NCBI RefSeq assembly: GCF_008727755.1
Contig: NZ_CP044231.1
Span: 2,418,001 to 2,482,000, forward strand
Length of the DNA stretch: 64,000 bases
DNA from: Microbacterium caowuchunii
GTDB lineage: Bacteria; Actinomycetota; Actinomycetes; Actinomycetales; Microbacteriaceae
Direction of reading: 5' to 3'
The notes below the pieces were generated by a model. The model did no database searches, was not told the DNA's origin, and saw nothing but the letters and a program-made list of their open reading frames with translations. Made by a program: the position numbers and the translations under genes. The stretch's first letter is position 1, and every line of letters begins with the position of its first letter. Positions 53,432 to 61,533 of the stretch are shown here, piece by piece.

Positions 53432-54213
53432 TGGATGCCGGGACGATCGCGTCGATCGCGGCGGAACTCGCCGAGGCCGACCGCACCCGGGGCGTGATCC
53501 CGCGCATCACCGCGCGCCACCCGGACGCGACCGTCGATGACGCGTACGCGATCCAGGCGGTGTGGCGGGACTCCCGGATCGCCGCGGGCCGTCGCCTGGT
53601 CGGCCGGAAGATCGGCCTCACGTCCAAAGCCATGCAGCAGGCGACCGGGATCAGCGAGCCGGACTACGGCGTCATGTTCGACGACACCGTCTGGCAGAAC
53701 GGGTCCGTCATCCCGTTCGACGACTTCTCGAACGTGCGGGTCGAGGTCGAGCTCGCCTTCGTCCTCAAGGAGCCGCTGGAGGGTCCGGACTGCTCGCTGT
53801 TCGACGTGCTGCGGGCGACGGAGTACGTGACCCCCGCGCTCGAGGTGCTGAATTCGCACGTCGCGCTCGAGGGCCGGACGATCGTCGACACGATCGCCGA
53901 CAACGCCGCGTACGGGGGGATGGTGCTCGGCGGCAACCCGATGCGCCCGGACCGGATCGACCTGCGCTGGGTGTCCGCGCTGCTGTACCGCAACGAGTCG
54001 ATCGAGGAGACCGGTGTCGCCGCCGGCGTCCTCAACCACCCCGCCACCGGCGTGGCCTGGCTGGCGGACAAGTTCCACCAGCACGGCGCGCGCCTGGAGG
54101 CCGGCGAGATCATCCTGGCCGGGTCGTTCACCCGGCCGATCGCGGTCTCCCGCGGTGACAGCATCCTGTGCGACTACGGACCGATGGGGACCATCACATG
54201 CCGCTTCACCTGA
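53431..54213 (+). CDS. hpaH: 2-oxo-hept-4-ene-1,7-dioate hydratase
   Basis: 260 residues of the FAH-related hydratase family (MhpD/HpaH). DDAYAIQAVWRDSRIAAGRRLVGRKIGLTSKAMQQATGISEPDYGVMFDD is diagnostic, followed by VEVELAFVL (metal-binding Glu pair) and GEIILAGSFTRPIAVSRGD. It adds water to the dienoate to give 4-hydroxy-2-oxoheptanedioate, the substrate of HpaI. Overlaps hpaD by one base and hpaI by 16 bases. Confidence 0.92.
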   Translation: MDAGTIASIAAELAEADRTRGVIPRITARHPDATVDDAYAIQAVWRDSRIAAGRRLVGRKIGLTSKAMQQATGISEPDYGVMFDDTVWQNGSVIPFDDFSNVRVEVELAFVLKEPLEGPDCSLFDVLRATEYVTPALEVLNSHVALEGRTIVDTIADNAAYGGMVLGGNPMRPDRIDLRWVSALLYRNESIEETGVAAGVLNHPATGVAWLADKFHQHGARLEAGEIILAGSFTRPIAVSRGDSILCDYGPMGTITCRFT

Positions 54214-55001
54214 GCGCGACCCTGCGTCACCGCATCGCCGCATCCGACCGCCCCCTCTTCGGCGGGTGGATCTGCTCCGGGTCACCGGTGCTGGCCGAGA
54301 TCATGGCGGGATCCGGTCTCGACTGGCTGATGATCGACATGGAGCACGGGCCGAACTCGCTGGAGAGCGTGCAGGTGCTGCTTCAGGTGACCGCCGCGTA
54401 CCCGGTCACGACGGTCGTGCGCGTACCCGCGAACGACGCCGTGTGGATCAAGCGGGTGCTGGACGTCGGCGCCCAGACGATCATGGTGCCGATGGTGTCC
54501 ACCGCCGAGCAGGCGGCCGAGGCCGTCGCGCACGCGTCGTACCCGCCGAGGGGGCACCGGGGAGTCGGCAATGCCCTCGCCCGATCCGGCCGCTGGAACC
54601 GCGTGGCCGACTATCTCGCGAACGCGGCCGAATACACGTCGGTGATCGTGCAGATCGAGACGGCGGAGGGCGTCGAGAACGCCGAGGCGATCGCGGGGAC
54701 GCCCGGGGTCGACGGGGTGTTGATCGGCCCCAGTGACCTCGCCGCATCCATGGGCCTCATCGGGCAGCAGACGCATCCGGATGTCGTCTCCGCGGTCGAG
54801 CGCGCCTTCGCCGGCGTACGGGCCGCCGGGAGACCCGTCGGCGTGAACGCGTTCGCCGAGTCCGCGGCGAAGGGCTACGCCGCCGCCGGCGCGGAGTTCC
54901 TGCTCGTCGGAGCCGATGTGAGCCTGGTCGCGCGCGGCGCGGAGTCCCTCGCCCGCACGTTCCTCCCCGCCGCCGACCCCACCCCCCACCCCTCGTCCTG
55001 A
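54198..55001 (+). CDS. hpaI: 4-hydroxy-2-oxoheptanedioate aldolase
   Basis: 267 residues of the HpcH/HpaI class II aldolase family. FGGWICSGSPVLAEIMAGSGLDWLMIDMEHGPN, VRVPANDAVWIKRVLDVGAQTIMVPMV, YPPRGHRGVG, VQIETAEGVENAEAIAGTPGVDGVLIGPSDLAASMG are the metal and pyruvate-binding motifs in order. It cleaves the C7 hydroxy-oxo-diacid to pyruvate and succinate semialdehyde. The ATG at 54198 lies within the hpaH end. Last gene of the operon; a family B palindrome starts 15 bases later. Confidence 0.93.
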   Translation: MPLHLSATLRHRIAASDRPLFGGWICSGSPVLAEIMAGSGLDWLMIDMEHGPNSLESVQVLLQVTAAYPVTTVVRVPANDAVWIKRVLDVGAQTIMVPMVSTAEQAAEAVAHASYPPRGHRGVGNALARSGRWNRVADYLANAAEYTSVIVQIETAEGVENAEAIAGTPGVDGVLIGPSDLAASMGLIGQQTHPDVVSAVERAFAGVRAAGRPVGVNAFAESAAKGYAAAGAEFLLVGADVSLVARGAESLARTFLPAADPTPHPSS

Positions 55002-55015
55002 GCGCCCCTTTTTCC

Positions 55016-55090
55016 CGCGAGACTGCATAGGCGGCACGAGACTGCGGCTGGTTACATCCGTCTCGTGGCGTGCGTGCAGTCTCGCGGGGG
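55016..55090. repeat. Family B palindromic element, copy 2 (after hpaI)
   Basis: CCCGCGAGACTGCA (55016-55029) pairs perfectly with 55077-55090; inner ACGAGAC (55038-55044) with GTCTCGT (55062-55068). A TTTTT run sits just before the left arm. The loop GGCTGGTTAC is the reverse complement, nearly, of copy 4. Confidence 0.9.
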
Positions 55091-55180
55091 GCGGCGGGGG
55101 TGGCGGGGCGGGGGGCGGCATACGGCGGCATGGGTGTCAACGGACGCGGGGCGGGGATCCGGGCGTGACACGCTGAGGGT

Positions 55181-55993
55181 ATGAAGAGGGATGTCTCGGC
55201 GACCATCGCCCTGTCCGTGACCGAACCGGCGGACCTCGTCTTCGCCGTCGCGGTGAGCGCCGGCATCCCGGCACGGGAGAGCCTGCGGGTCACGGTCGAC
55301 GACGCCGAGCTGGACGTCGCGGAGATCCCCGACCTGCACGGCACCCGGCTGCACCGCGTGCTCGCCCCCGTCGGCGGACTCGTCCTGACCTACTCCGCGA
55401 CGGCGGACCCCGACGCGGCGCCGGACGCGGGGACGCCTGTCGCGGGGACGGATGCGGCTGACCGCATCCGCTACATCCGTCCGAGCCGGTATGCGGAGTC
55501 CGACGTCCTCGCCGCGACCGCCGCCGCTGAGTTCGGCGGGATCGAGCGGCCCGCGGACCTCCTCGCGGCCGTGTCGTCCTGGGTGGGCACGCGCCTCGCG
55601 TACCTCGCCGGGGCGTCCCTGCCGACCGACGGGGCGGAGCGGACGCTGCTCGCCCGGCGCGGGGTGTGCCGTGACTTCGCGCACCTGTGCGTCGCGCTGC
55701 TGCGGGCACGCGGCATCCCGGCCCGGCTGGTGTCCGTCTACGCGCCCGGGCTGAGTCCGATGGACTTCCACGCGGTGGCGGAAGCGTGGGTCGACGGCGC
55801 ATGGCGGGTCGTCGATGCGACCGCGTTGGCACCCCGGCAGACGCTCGTGCGGATCGCGACCGGACGGGATGCGGCGGACACGGCGTTCCTCACCGTGCTC
55901 TCCGGCCGCGCCGAGTTCGACGGGCTCATGGTGACCGCCGTCGCCGAGTCACTCCCCGCCGACGACGTCACCCGCCTCGTATCCCTCCCCTGA
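55181..55993 (+). CDS. Transglutaminase-like (cysteine-protease-fold) protein
   Basis: 270 residues. The C-terminal half has the transglutaminase-core triad in LLARRGVCRDFAHLCVALLRARGIPARLVSVYAPG (Cys), DFHAVAEAWVDGAWRVVDATA (His, then Asp). The N-terminal 90 residues form the beta-rich domain usual for bacterial members. No signal peptide, so cytoplasmic. Such proteins may act as peptidases or amidases. It has no operon partner and lies between two family B palindromes. Confidence 0.82.
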   Translation: MKRDVSATIALSVTEPADLVFAVAVSAGIPARESLRVTVDDAELDVAEIPDLHGTRLHRVLAPVGGLVLTYSATADPDAAPDAGTPVAGTDAADRIRYIRPSRYAESDVLAATAAAEFGGIERPADLLAAVSSWVGTRLAYLAGASLPTDGAERTLLARRGVCRDFAHLCVALLRARGIPARLVSVYAPGLSPMDFHAVAEAWVDGAWRVVDATALAPRQTLVRIATGRDAADTAFLTVLSGRAEFDGLMVTAVAESLPADDVTRLVSLP

Positions 55994-56007
55994 CCGCCAT
56001 CCGCTCC

Positions 56008-56101
56008 GCGCGAAACTGCATCCTGCGCACGAGACTGCATCCTGCGCACGAGACAGCGCGTGGCACGGTCCGTCTCGTGCCCGGCGTGCAGTCTCGCGGG
56101 A
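56008..56101. repeat. Family B palindromic element, copy 3, with internal 19-bp duplication
   Basis: Left arm GCGCGAAACTGCA carries one mismatch to the family. The 19 bases ACTGCATCCTGCGCACGAG occur twice in tandem (from 56015 and 56034). Inner ACGAGAC pairs with GTCTCGT at 56071-56077, and the right arm TGCAGTCTCGCGGGA is 56087-56101. It lies right after the transglutaminase-like gene. Confidence 0.85.
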
Positions 56102-56200
56102 ACGGCGCAGCCCGGGCCGGGCATGTCGACCGCGCGGTGGGGCACCGGCACGGTCGTCACCGGACCTCCGCAACCGGCCCGATCGTGCCAGGGTGGAGGG

Positions 56201-56812
56201 ATGAAGACCTGGATCGTCCGCTTCGTCTCCCTCTACGTGTTCAACCTCGTCGTCCTGGTGCTGATCGGCGTACTGCTGACGAGCGTCCGGGTCGGCTGGG
56301 CGGCGTTCTGGGCCGCGCTCGTCCTCACCGCCGCGACGATCTGGCTGAAACCCCTCGTGCAGAGGATGTTCCGGAGCATCGCAGCCCGCTCGGCGGAACG
56401 CCGCACCCGGCTCGGTGAGAAGCTCGTCCAGGGGCTCGTCGTCTTCGTGGTGGAGGTCGTGGTGTGGATCGCCGTCGTCCTGCTCTCCGGCGTGGACGTC
56501 CGCGGATTCCTGTGGGGATGGATCATCCCGCCGCTCGCCCTGCTCCTCGCGTTCGCCGCCTACGACCTCATCGACGACCGCATCGAGGCGCGCGCCGGCG
56601 CGCTCTACGATCGCGCGCTCGGCGGTCGCCGCGGCAGCACGGATGGCGCGACCACCCGCGGGACGGCGGCGCCGCCGATCCCCGAGCCCGCCGGACGGCC
56701 CGCCGCCGCAGCGCCCCGCCCGGCCGCATCCCGGGCCGAGGAGACCCCGCGCAAGGACCGCTACGACGGACTCACCGAGGAGCAGCGCCGGATGCTCGAC
56801 GACCTCGGCTGA
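56201..56812 (+). CDS. Membrane protein of unknown function with basic, Pro/Ala-rich tail
   Basis: 203 residues. Four membrane spans are likely at about 8-30, 32-52, 80-103 and 108-128. The tail after residue 130 is hydrophilic, Ala/Pro/Arg-rich and low in complexity, ending KDRYDGLTEEQRRMLDDLG, a short acidic, possibly helical peptide. I do not recognise a family with a known function. CAGGGT six bases before the ATG and an embedded GGAGGG could serve as -10 and Shine-Dalgarno. It lies between two family B palindromes with no partner. Confidence 0.7.
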   Translation: MKTWIVRFVSLYVFNLVVLVLIGVLLTSVRVGWAAFWAALVLTAATIWLKPLVQRMFRSIAARSAERRTRLGEKLVQGLVVFVVEVVVWIAVVLLSGVDVRGFLWGWIIPPLALLLAFAAYDLIDDRIEARAGALYDRALGGRRGSTDGATTRGTAAPPIPEPAGRPAAAAPRPAASRAEETPRKDRYDGLTEEQRRMLDDLG

Positions 56813-56874
56813 TCGGACCGTCGGCACGCCACCCCGCACCGCCCGCGATGCCCCGGTTCCCCCGCCCCGGAACA

Positions 56875-56947
56875 CCGCGAGACTGCACGCACACCACGAG
56901 ACGGACGTAACCAGCCGCTGTCTCGTGCTGCCTATGCAGTCTCGCGG
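56875..56947. repeat. Family B palindromic element, copy 4 (opposite orientation)
   Basis: CCGCGAGACTGCA (56875-56887) pairs perfectly with 56935-56947; inner CACGAGAC (56895-56902) with GTCTCGTG (56920-56927). Its loop is the reverse complement of the copy 2 loop, so it is the same element inverted. It sits between two converging genes. Confidence 0.9.
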
Positions 56948-56962
56948 GAAAGAGAAGGCGGC

Positions 56963-57844
56963 TCAGGATGCGGCGCGCTCGGCCGCCTCGACCACGTTCA
57001 TCATGAGCAGGGCCACCGTCATCGGACCCACGCCGCCCGGGTTCGGCGAGAGCCACCCGGCGACCTCGGCCACCGCGGGGTCGACGTCGCCGAACACCCG
57101 GGACTTGCCCGTCTCCGGGTCCGCCTCGCGGGTCACGCCGACATCCAGTACCGCGGCGCCGGGCTTGACGTCCTCGGCCCGGACGAGGTGCTTGACCCCG
57201 GCCGCGGCCACGACGACGTCCGCCTCACGGATGTAACGGGGCAGATCCACTGTTCCCGTGTGCGTGAGGGTCACGGTCGCGTTGATATCGCGGCGGGTCA
57301 GGAGCAGGCCGATCGACCGGCCGATCGTGACCCCGCGGCCCACGACCACGACGTGCTTGCCGGCGAGGTCGTAGCCGTTGCGCTGCAGCAGTTCGATGAC
57401 GCCGCGCGGCGTGCACGGCAGCGGCGTCGTGATCGGGGCGTTCACGTTCAGCACGAGCCGCCCGAGGTTCACCGGGTGCAGCCCGTCGGCATCCTTGGCC
57501 GGATCGATCCGCTCCAGGATCGCGTCCGTATCGAGGTGCTTCGGGAGCGGCAGCTGCACGATGTAGCCGTGGCAGGTGGGGTCCGCGTTCAGCTCGTCGA
57601 TGAGCGCTTCGACCTGCTCCTGCGTGGCGTCCGCGGGGAGCTCACGCTGGATGGAGTTCATCCCGATCGCCTCGGACTGCTTGTGCTTCATCCCGACGTA
57701 GAGCTGGGATGCCGGGTCCGCCCCGACGAGCACGGTCGCGATGCCGGGGGTCGTCCCCTTCTCCACGAGCGCCGCGACGCGTGCGCGCAGCTCGTCCTTG
57801 ATCGCGGCCGCCGTGGCGGTGCCGTCGAGTTTCTGAGCAGTCAT
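56963..57844 (-). CDS. folD: Methylene-THF dehydrogenase / methenyl-THF cyclohydrolase
   Basis: 293 residues. [23 protein letters not shown] holds the catalytic Tyr and Lys. [34 protein letters not shown] and [35 protein letters not shown] (NADP-binding) are standard FolD signatures. It interconverts one-carbon forms of tetrahydrofolate. The gene follows glyA, which makes the methylene-THF it uses, with a 169-base gap containing its own promoter. GAGAGGGA is near the ATG. Confidence 0.95.
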   Translation of the reverse strand: MTAQKLDGTATAAAIKDELRARVAALVEKGTTPGIATVLVGADPASQLYVGMKHKQSEAIGMNSIQRELPADATQEQVEALIDELNADPTCHGYIVQLPLPKHLDTDAILERIDPAKDADGLHPVNLGRLVLNVNAPITTPLPCTPRGVIELLQRNGYDLAGKHVVVVGRGVTIGRSIGLLLTRRDINATVTLTHTGTVDLPRYIREADVVVAAAGVKHLVRAEDVKPGAAVLDVGVTREADPETGKSRVFGDVDPAVAEVAGWLSPNPGGVGPMTVALLMMNVVEAAERAAS

Positions 57845-57993
57845 GCCGTCCCTCTCTTCACGTCGTCGTGCGTCTTGACCGGGGCATCGGATGCCGACCG
57901 GATGTCCGGGCCGGTGCGGGCACGGGTTCGCACCCGCACCGCACCGACCACACGACCCAAATCACTATGCCCGTAGGTATCTACGGTTGGCAA
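57845..57993 (-). promoter_or_regulatory. folD promoter with palindrome between -35 and -10
   Basis: On the minus strand TTGCCA, an 18-base spacer and CATAGT form a promoter. CCGTAG-ATAC-CTACGG (57986-57971), a perfect inverted repeat, fills the spacer and is well placed for a repressor. Downstream, the leader has a GTGCGGG...CCCGCAC hairpin. Confidence 0.55.
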
Positions 57994-58013
57994 CCGCGTT
58001 TCCGGTCAGCGGA

Positions 58014-59288
58014 CTACTGCTGGAGGCCGGGGTACAGCGGGAACGCCGCGGTCAGGGCCGCGACGCGCGCCCGCAGCGCCTCGACATCCGCGTCCGGGAG
58101 GAGCGCCCGGGCGATGATGTCGGCCACCTCGGTGAACTCCGCGTCACCGAAACCACGGGTCGCGAGCGCGGGGGTGCCGATCCGCAGCCCCGAGGTCACC
58201 ATCGGCGGCCGCGGGTCGTTGGGCACCGAGTTTCGGTTGACGGTGATGTGGATCTCGTGCAGGAGGTCCTCCGCCTGCTTGCCGTCGATCGCGGCGTCGC
58301 GCAGGTCCACGAGGACGAGGTGCACCTCGGTGCCGCCCGAGCGCAGCGTGATGCCCGCCTCGGCGACGTCGGGCTGGCTCAGCCGCTCGGCGAGGATCGC
58401 CGCGCCGCGGACGGTCCGCTCCTGGCGCTCCCGGAACGCGGGCGTCGCCGCCAGTTTGAAAGCGGTCGCCTTCGCCGCGATCACGTGCATGAGCGGGCCG
58501 CCCTGCTGCCCCGGGAAGACGGCGGAGTTGATCTTCTTCGCGATGTCGGCGTCGTTGGTGAGGATGAAGCCGGAGCGCGGACCGCCGATGGTCTTGTGCA
58601 CGGTCGAGGACACGACGTGCGCGTGCGGGACCGGGTTCGGGTGCAGACCCGCCGCCACGAGACCGGCGAAGTGCGCCATGTCGACCCAGAGCAGGGCGCC
58701 CACCTCGTCGGCGATCGCGCGGAACGCGGCGAAGTCCAGCTGGCGCGGGTAGGCCGACCACCCGGCGATGATGACCTTCGGCTTGTGCTCGAGGGCCAGA
58801 CGACGGACCTCGTCCATGTCGACGAGCGACGTCTCCGCATCCACGCCGTAGGCGACGATGTCGTACAACCGGCCGGAGAAGTTCAGCTTCATCCCGTGCG
58901 TGAGGTGACCGCCGTGGTCGAGCGAGAGGCCGAGCAGGGTGTCGCCGGGGCGGGCGATGGCGTGGAGCACCGCGGCGTTCGCGGAGGCGCCCGAGTGCGG
59001 CTGAACGTTCGCGAAGCCGGCGCCGAACAGCGACTTCGCGCGTTCGATGGCGAGCTCCTCGGCCACATCGACCTCTTCGCAGCCGCCGTAGTAGCGACGA
59101 CCGGGGTAGCCCTCGGCGTACTTGTTGGTCAGCACCGAGCCCTGCGACTGCAGGACGGAGACGGGCACGAAGTTCTCCGAGGCGATCATCTCGAGGTAGC
59201 CGCGCTGACGCTCGAGCTCGCGCTCGAGGACCTGGGCGATCTCGGGATCGACTTCGGCGAGAGGGGCGTTGAAGACGGGGTCGGTCAT
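58014..59288 (-). CDS. glyA: Serine hydroxymethyltransferase
   Basis: 424 residues from the ATG with AAGGAG before it. [66 protein letters not shown], and [14 protein letters not shown] with the PLP lysine Lys232 identify it. It makes glycine and methylene-THF from serine, feeding FolD directly downstream. A ZTP riboswitch in the leader suggests that low folate or purine stress raises expression. Confidence 0.96.
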   Translation of the reverse strand: MTDPVFNAPLAEVDPEIAQVLERELERQRGYLEMIASENFVPVSVLQSQGSVLTNKYAEGYPGRRYYGGCEEVDVAEELAIERAKSLFGAGFANVQPHSGASANAAVLHAIARPGDTLLGLSLDHGGHLTHGMKLNFSGRLYDIVAYGVDAETSLVDMDEVRRLALEHKPKVIIAGWSAYPRQLDFAAFRAIADEVGALLWVDMAHFAGLVAAGLHPNPVPHAHVVSSTVHKTIGGPRSGFILTNDADIAKKINSAVFPGQQGGPLMHVIAAKATAFKLAATPAFRERQERTVRGAAILAERLSQPDVAEAGITLRSGGTEVHLVLVDLRDAAIDGKQAEDLLHEIHITVNRNSVPNDPRPPMVTSGLRIGTPALATRGFGDAEFTEVADIIARALLPDADVEALRARVAALTAAFPLYPGLQQ

Positions 59289-59329
59289 GGCTCTCCTTGA
59301 CGGCGGCATCGGACGAATGGGATTCCGCA

Positions 59330-59405
59330 CCGGCCCAGGCGTACGGCCGGATACCGTGTCGGTCGCTCCCCGGTGGTAGCCCACCTCAACGCCAGTCGCG
59401 ACGCG
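59330..59405 (-). ncRNA. ZTP riboswitch (pfl motif) upstream of glyA
   Basis: On the minus strand the leader has GCGACTGGCG, GAGGTGGGCTACCACCGGGGAGCG, and after a variable region CCGTACGCCTGGGC, matching the conserved pfl/ZTP blocks and pairing. A TATGCT -10 at 59415-59410 puts the transcript start just before it. The aptamer senses ZMP/ZTP, which build up when 10-formyl-THF is scarce, and turns on one-carbon genes such as glyA. Confidence 0.88.
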
Positions 59406-59500
59406 AACGAGCATACCGGATGCGGACCGCTGCCACCCGAGCGGGTGCGCGCGAACCCGCGAACCGGACGACGGTCCTGGAGCGCGCGACGCGGTCTTGT

Positions 59501-59506
59501 TAGCGT
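59501..59506 (+). promoter_or_regulatory. Leaderless-type -10 for the GH20 gene
   Basis: TAGCGT, 6 bases, then the ATG at 59513. Confidence 0.6.
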
Positions 59507-59512
59507 CGGGAC

Positions 59513-61114
59513 ATGCCCCTCGGACTGATCCCGTATCCGCGTTCCGTGCAGATGCGCCGAGGCACCCTCCCCCTCGACCCGGGATCGTCCGTGTCCGGGA
59601 TCGGCGAGACGGCCTCCGCGGCAGCGCAGCGCCTCGTCGGGGAGCTGGCCGACCGCACCGGGATCCCGCTGTCCGTCGCCCCACCCGCAGCAGAGGGCGG
59701 TGCCGGAACGACGATCACCCTCCGCCTCGACGACACCGCGGGACGCGCCCCGGAGTCGTACCTGCTGGAGGCCGGGCCCGAGGGCGCGACGATCGAGGCC
59801 GCGGACGCCGCCGGTCTCCAGTACGCCACCCGCACGCTCGTCCAGCTGCTCTCCCCCGGCCGGCCGGAGGATCCGGCGGCATCCGGATGGCATCTCCCGG
59901 CGGTACGGATCGAGGACGCGCCGCGCTTCCGCTACCGCGGGCTCATGCTCGACGTCGCCCGGCACTTCTTCCCGGTGGAGGTCGTCCTGCGCGTCATCGA
60001 CCGGGCCTGCGCACTCGGACTCAACCATCTGCACCTGCATCTGAGCGACGACCAGGGCTGGCGGCTGGCGCTCGCCTCCCGCCCCGAACTCGCCGAGCGG
60101 GCCTCCGCCGGTGCGGCGCAGGGGGACCGCGGCGGTTTCTACACGCGCCGGGACTGGGACCGGATCATCGCGCACGCAGCCGCGCGCCGGATGACGGTGG
60201 TCCCCGAGATCGACATGCCCGGGCATACGCATGCCATGGGGCTGGCGTATCCGGAGATCGCCGCCGAACCGGTCATCACCAACGAGGTCCGCGCGGCCGT
60301 GACCGAGTTCGGCGGAGGGATCCCGACGCCCGGACGGCCGTATCCGGGTTTCGCGGTGGGGTTCTCCTCGCTCCGCATCCACGAGGAGGCGACGTACGAC
60401 GTCCTCGCCGATGTGTTGTCGGAGCTGGCCGGGATGACGCCGGGCCCTTATCTGCACATCGGCGGGGACGAGGCGCTCGGCACCCCGCCGGAGGACTACG
60501 CCGTGTTCATGGCGCGGGTCACGGGGATGGTCGCGGAGCTCGGCAAGACCCCGATCGCCTGGCACGATGCCGGAACCGTCGCCACCCTCGCACCGGGGAC
60601 CGTCGGCCAGTACTGGGGGTTCGTCCGCCCGGCCCCCGGCTCGGCGGAGGCAGCGCGCGGCTTCCCCGCCCGCGGAGGCGGATTGGTCCTCTCCCCCGCG
60701 GATACCGCCTACCTCGACATGAAGGTCGAACCGGGTGACCCCCTCGGTCTGGACTGGGCGAACGGCCCCACCAGCACGGAGGCGTCATACCGATGGGAGC
60801 CGACGGACGTGATCCCGGGGATCACCGAGTCGGACATCCTGGGGGTCGAGGCGGCCCTGTGGACGGAGACGATCGCGACGGAGGCCGACATCGAGGCGAT
60901 GCTGTTCCCGCGCCTGGCCGCGGTGGCGGAGATCGCCTGGTCGCCGGCGAGCGGACCGGAGCGCACCTGGGAGTCCTTCCGAAGCCGCCTCGCGGTGCTC
61001 GCCGAGGGGTGGGCGGCGACCGGACTGCGCTTCACCCGCACCCCCGGCGTCCCCTGGCACAGCCCCGGGACCGGGCCGGCCGTGGACCGCGACGCTCGTA
61101 GACTGGACGCGTGA
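59513..61114 (+). CDS. Beta-N-acetylhexosaminidase, GH20
   Basis: 533 residues, no signal peptide. An N-terminal GH20b-type domain (about 1-130, with [29 protein letters not shown]) precedes the catalytic barrel. [47 protein letters not shown] and [10 protein letters not shown] lead to the catalytic HIGGDEA with Asp319 and Glu320. WTETI and [10 protein letters not shown] follow. It releases terminal GlcNAc or GalNAc from oligosaccharides, probably inside the cell in cell-wall or chitin-oligomer recycling. A cytoplasmic location is inferred from the missing signal. Confidence 0.92.
   Translation: MPLGLIPYPRSVQMRRGTLPLDPGSSVSGIGETASAAAQRLVGELADRTGIPLSVAPPAAEGGAGTTITLRLDDTAGRAPESYLLEAGPEGATIEAADAAGLQYATRTLVQLLSPGRPEDPAASGWHLPAVRIEDAPRFRYRGLMLDVARHFFPVEVVLRVIDRACALGLNHLHLHLSDDQGWRLALASRPELAERASAGAAQGDRGGFYTRRDWDRIIAHAAARRMTVVPEIDMPGHTHAMGLAYPEIAAEPVITNEVRAAVTEFGGGIPTPGRPYPGFAVGFSSLRIHEEATYDVLADVLSELAGMTPGPYLHIGGDEALGTPPEDYAVFMARVTGMVAELGKTPIAWHDAGTVATLAPGTVGQYWGFVRPAPGSAEAARGFPARGGGLVLSPADTAYLDMKVEPGDPLGLDWANGPTSTEASYRWEPTDVIPGITESDILGVEAALWTETIATEADIEAMLFPRLAAVAEIAWSPASGPERTWESFRSRLAVLAEGWAATGLRFTRTPGVPWHSPGTGPAVDRDARRLDA
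61099..61104 (+). promoter_or_regulatory. Leaderless-type -10 for yrdB inside the GH20 gene end
   Basis: TAGACT followed by 6 bases and the GTG at 61111. It lies within the last codons of the GH20 gene, so yrdB may have its own transcript as well as the overlap. Confidence 0.6.
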
Positions 61115-61533
61115 CCGACCCGAACTCCGTGCCCGCACCGTCCGACCCGCAGCCCCGCGGCGAGCGGGACGTGGACGACGCCCTGCCCGCCGGTACACGG
61201 CCGCCGCTGCGAGCGCTGGACCTCCTCGGGTTCCTCTGCCAGATCGTCGCCTTCGGCGTCCTCGCCGTGTGGGGCTTCGCCATGTGGCCGTTCCCGTGGA
61301 ACATCGTCGTCGGGATCGCGACGCCGCTCGCCGCCATCCTGATCTGGGCGCTGTTCGTCTCGCCGCGCGCGGTCTTCTCGGTGCATCCGTTCGTCCGGGC
61401 GGTCGTGGAGCTGCTCGTCTACGCCGCCGCCACCGCCGCACTGTGGGCCATGGACCTCACCTGGGTGGGTGTCGGCTACGCGGTGGTGGCTATCGCGGTG
61501 GGTGCCGTGTCGGGACGCCGCCGCTTCGCATGA
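61111..61533 (+). CDS. YrdB-family (DUF2568) membrane protein
   Basis: 140 residues. After a 33-residue polar N-terminus, four spans (about 37-57, 62-82, 94-112, 114-134). The arrangement GFLCQIVAFGVLAVWGF, PLAAILIWALFVSPRA and HPFVRAVVELLVYAAATAALW is typical of the small YrdB family, whose function is unknown. The GTG overlaps the GH20 stop (GTGA) and the stop overlaps the next ATG (ATGA), linking three otherwise unrelated genes. Confidence 0.78.
   Translation: MTDPNSVPAPSDPQPRGERDVDDALPAGTRPPLRALDLLGFLCQIVAFGVLAVWGFAMWPFPWNIVVGIATPLAAILIWALFVSPRAVFSVHPFVRAVVELLVYAAATAALWAMDLTWVGVGYAVVAIAVGAVSGRRRFA

Noticed and set aside
56201..56812. Four-span protein considered as a phage holin
   Set aside because: Length, low-complexity tail and absence of any phage gene nearby do not support this.
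57900..57960. GGGTTCGCACCC resembling a tRNA T-arm
   Set aside because: No acceptor stem, anticodon arm or CCA fits around it; it is part of the folD leader hairpin.
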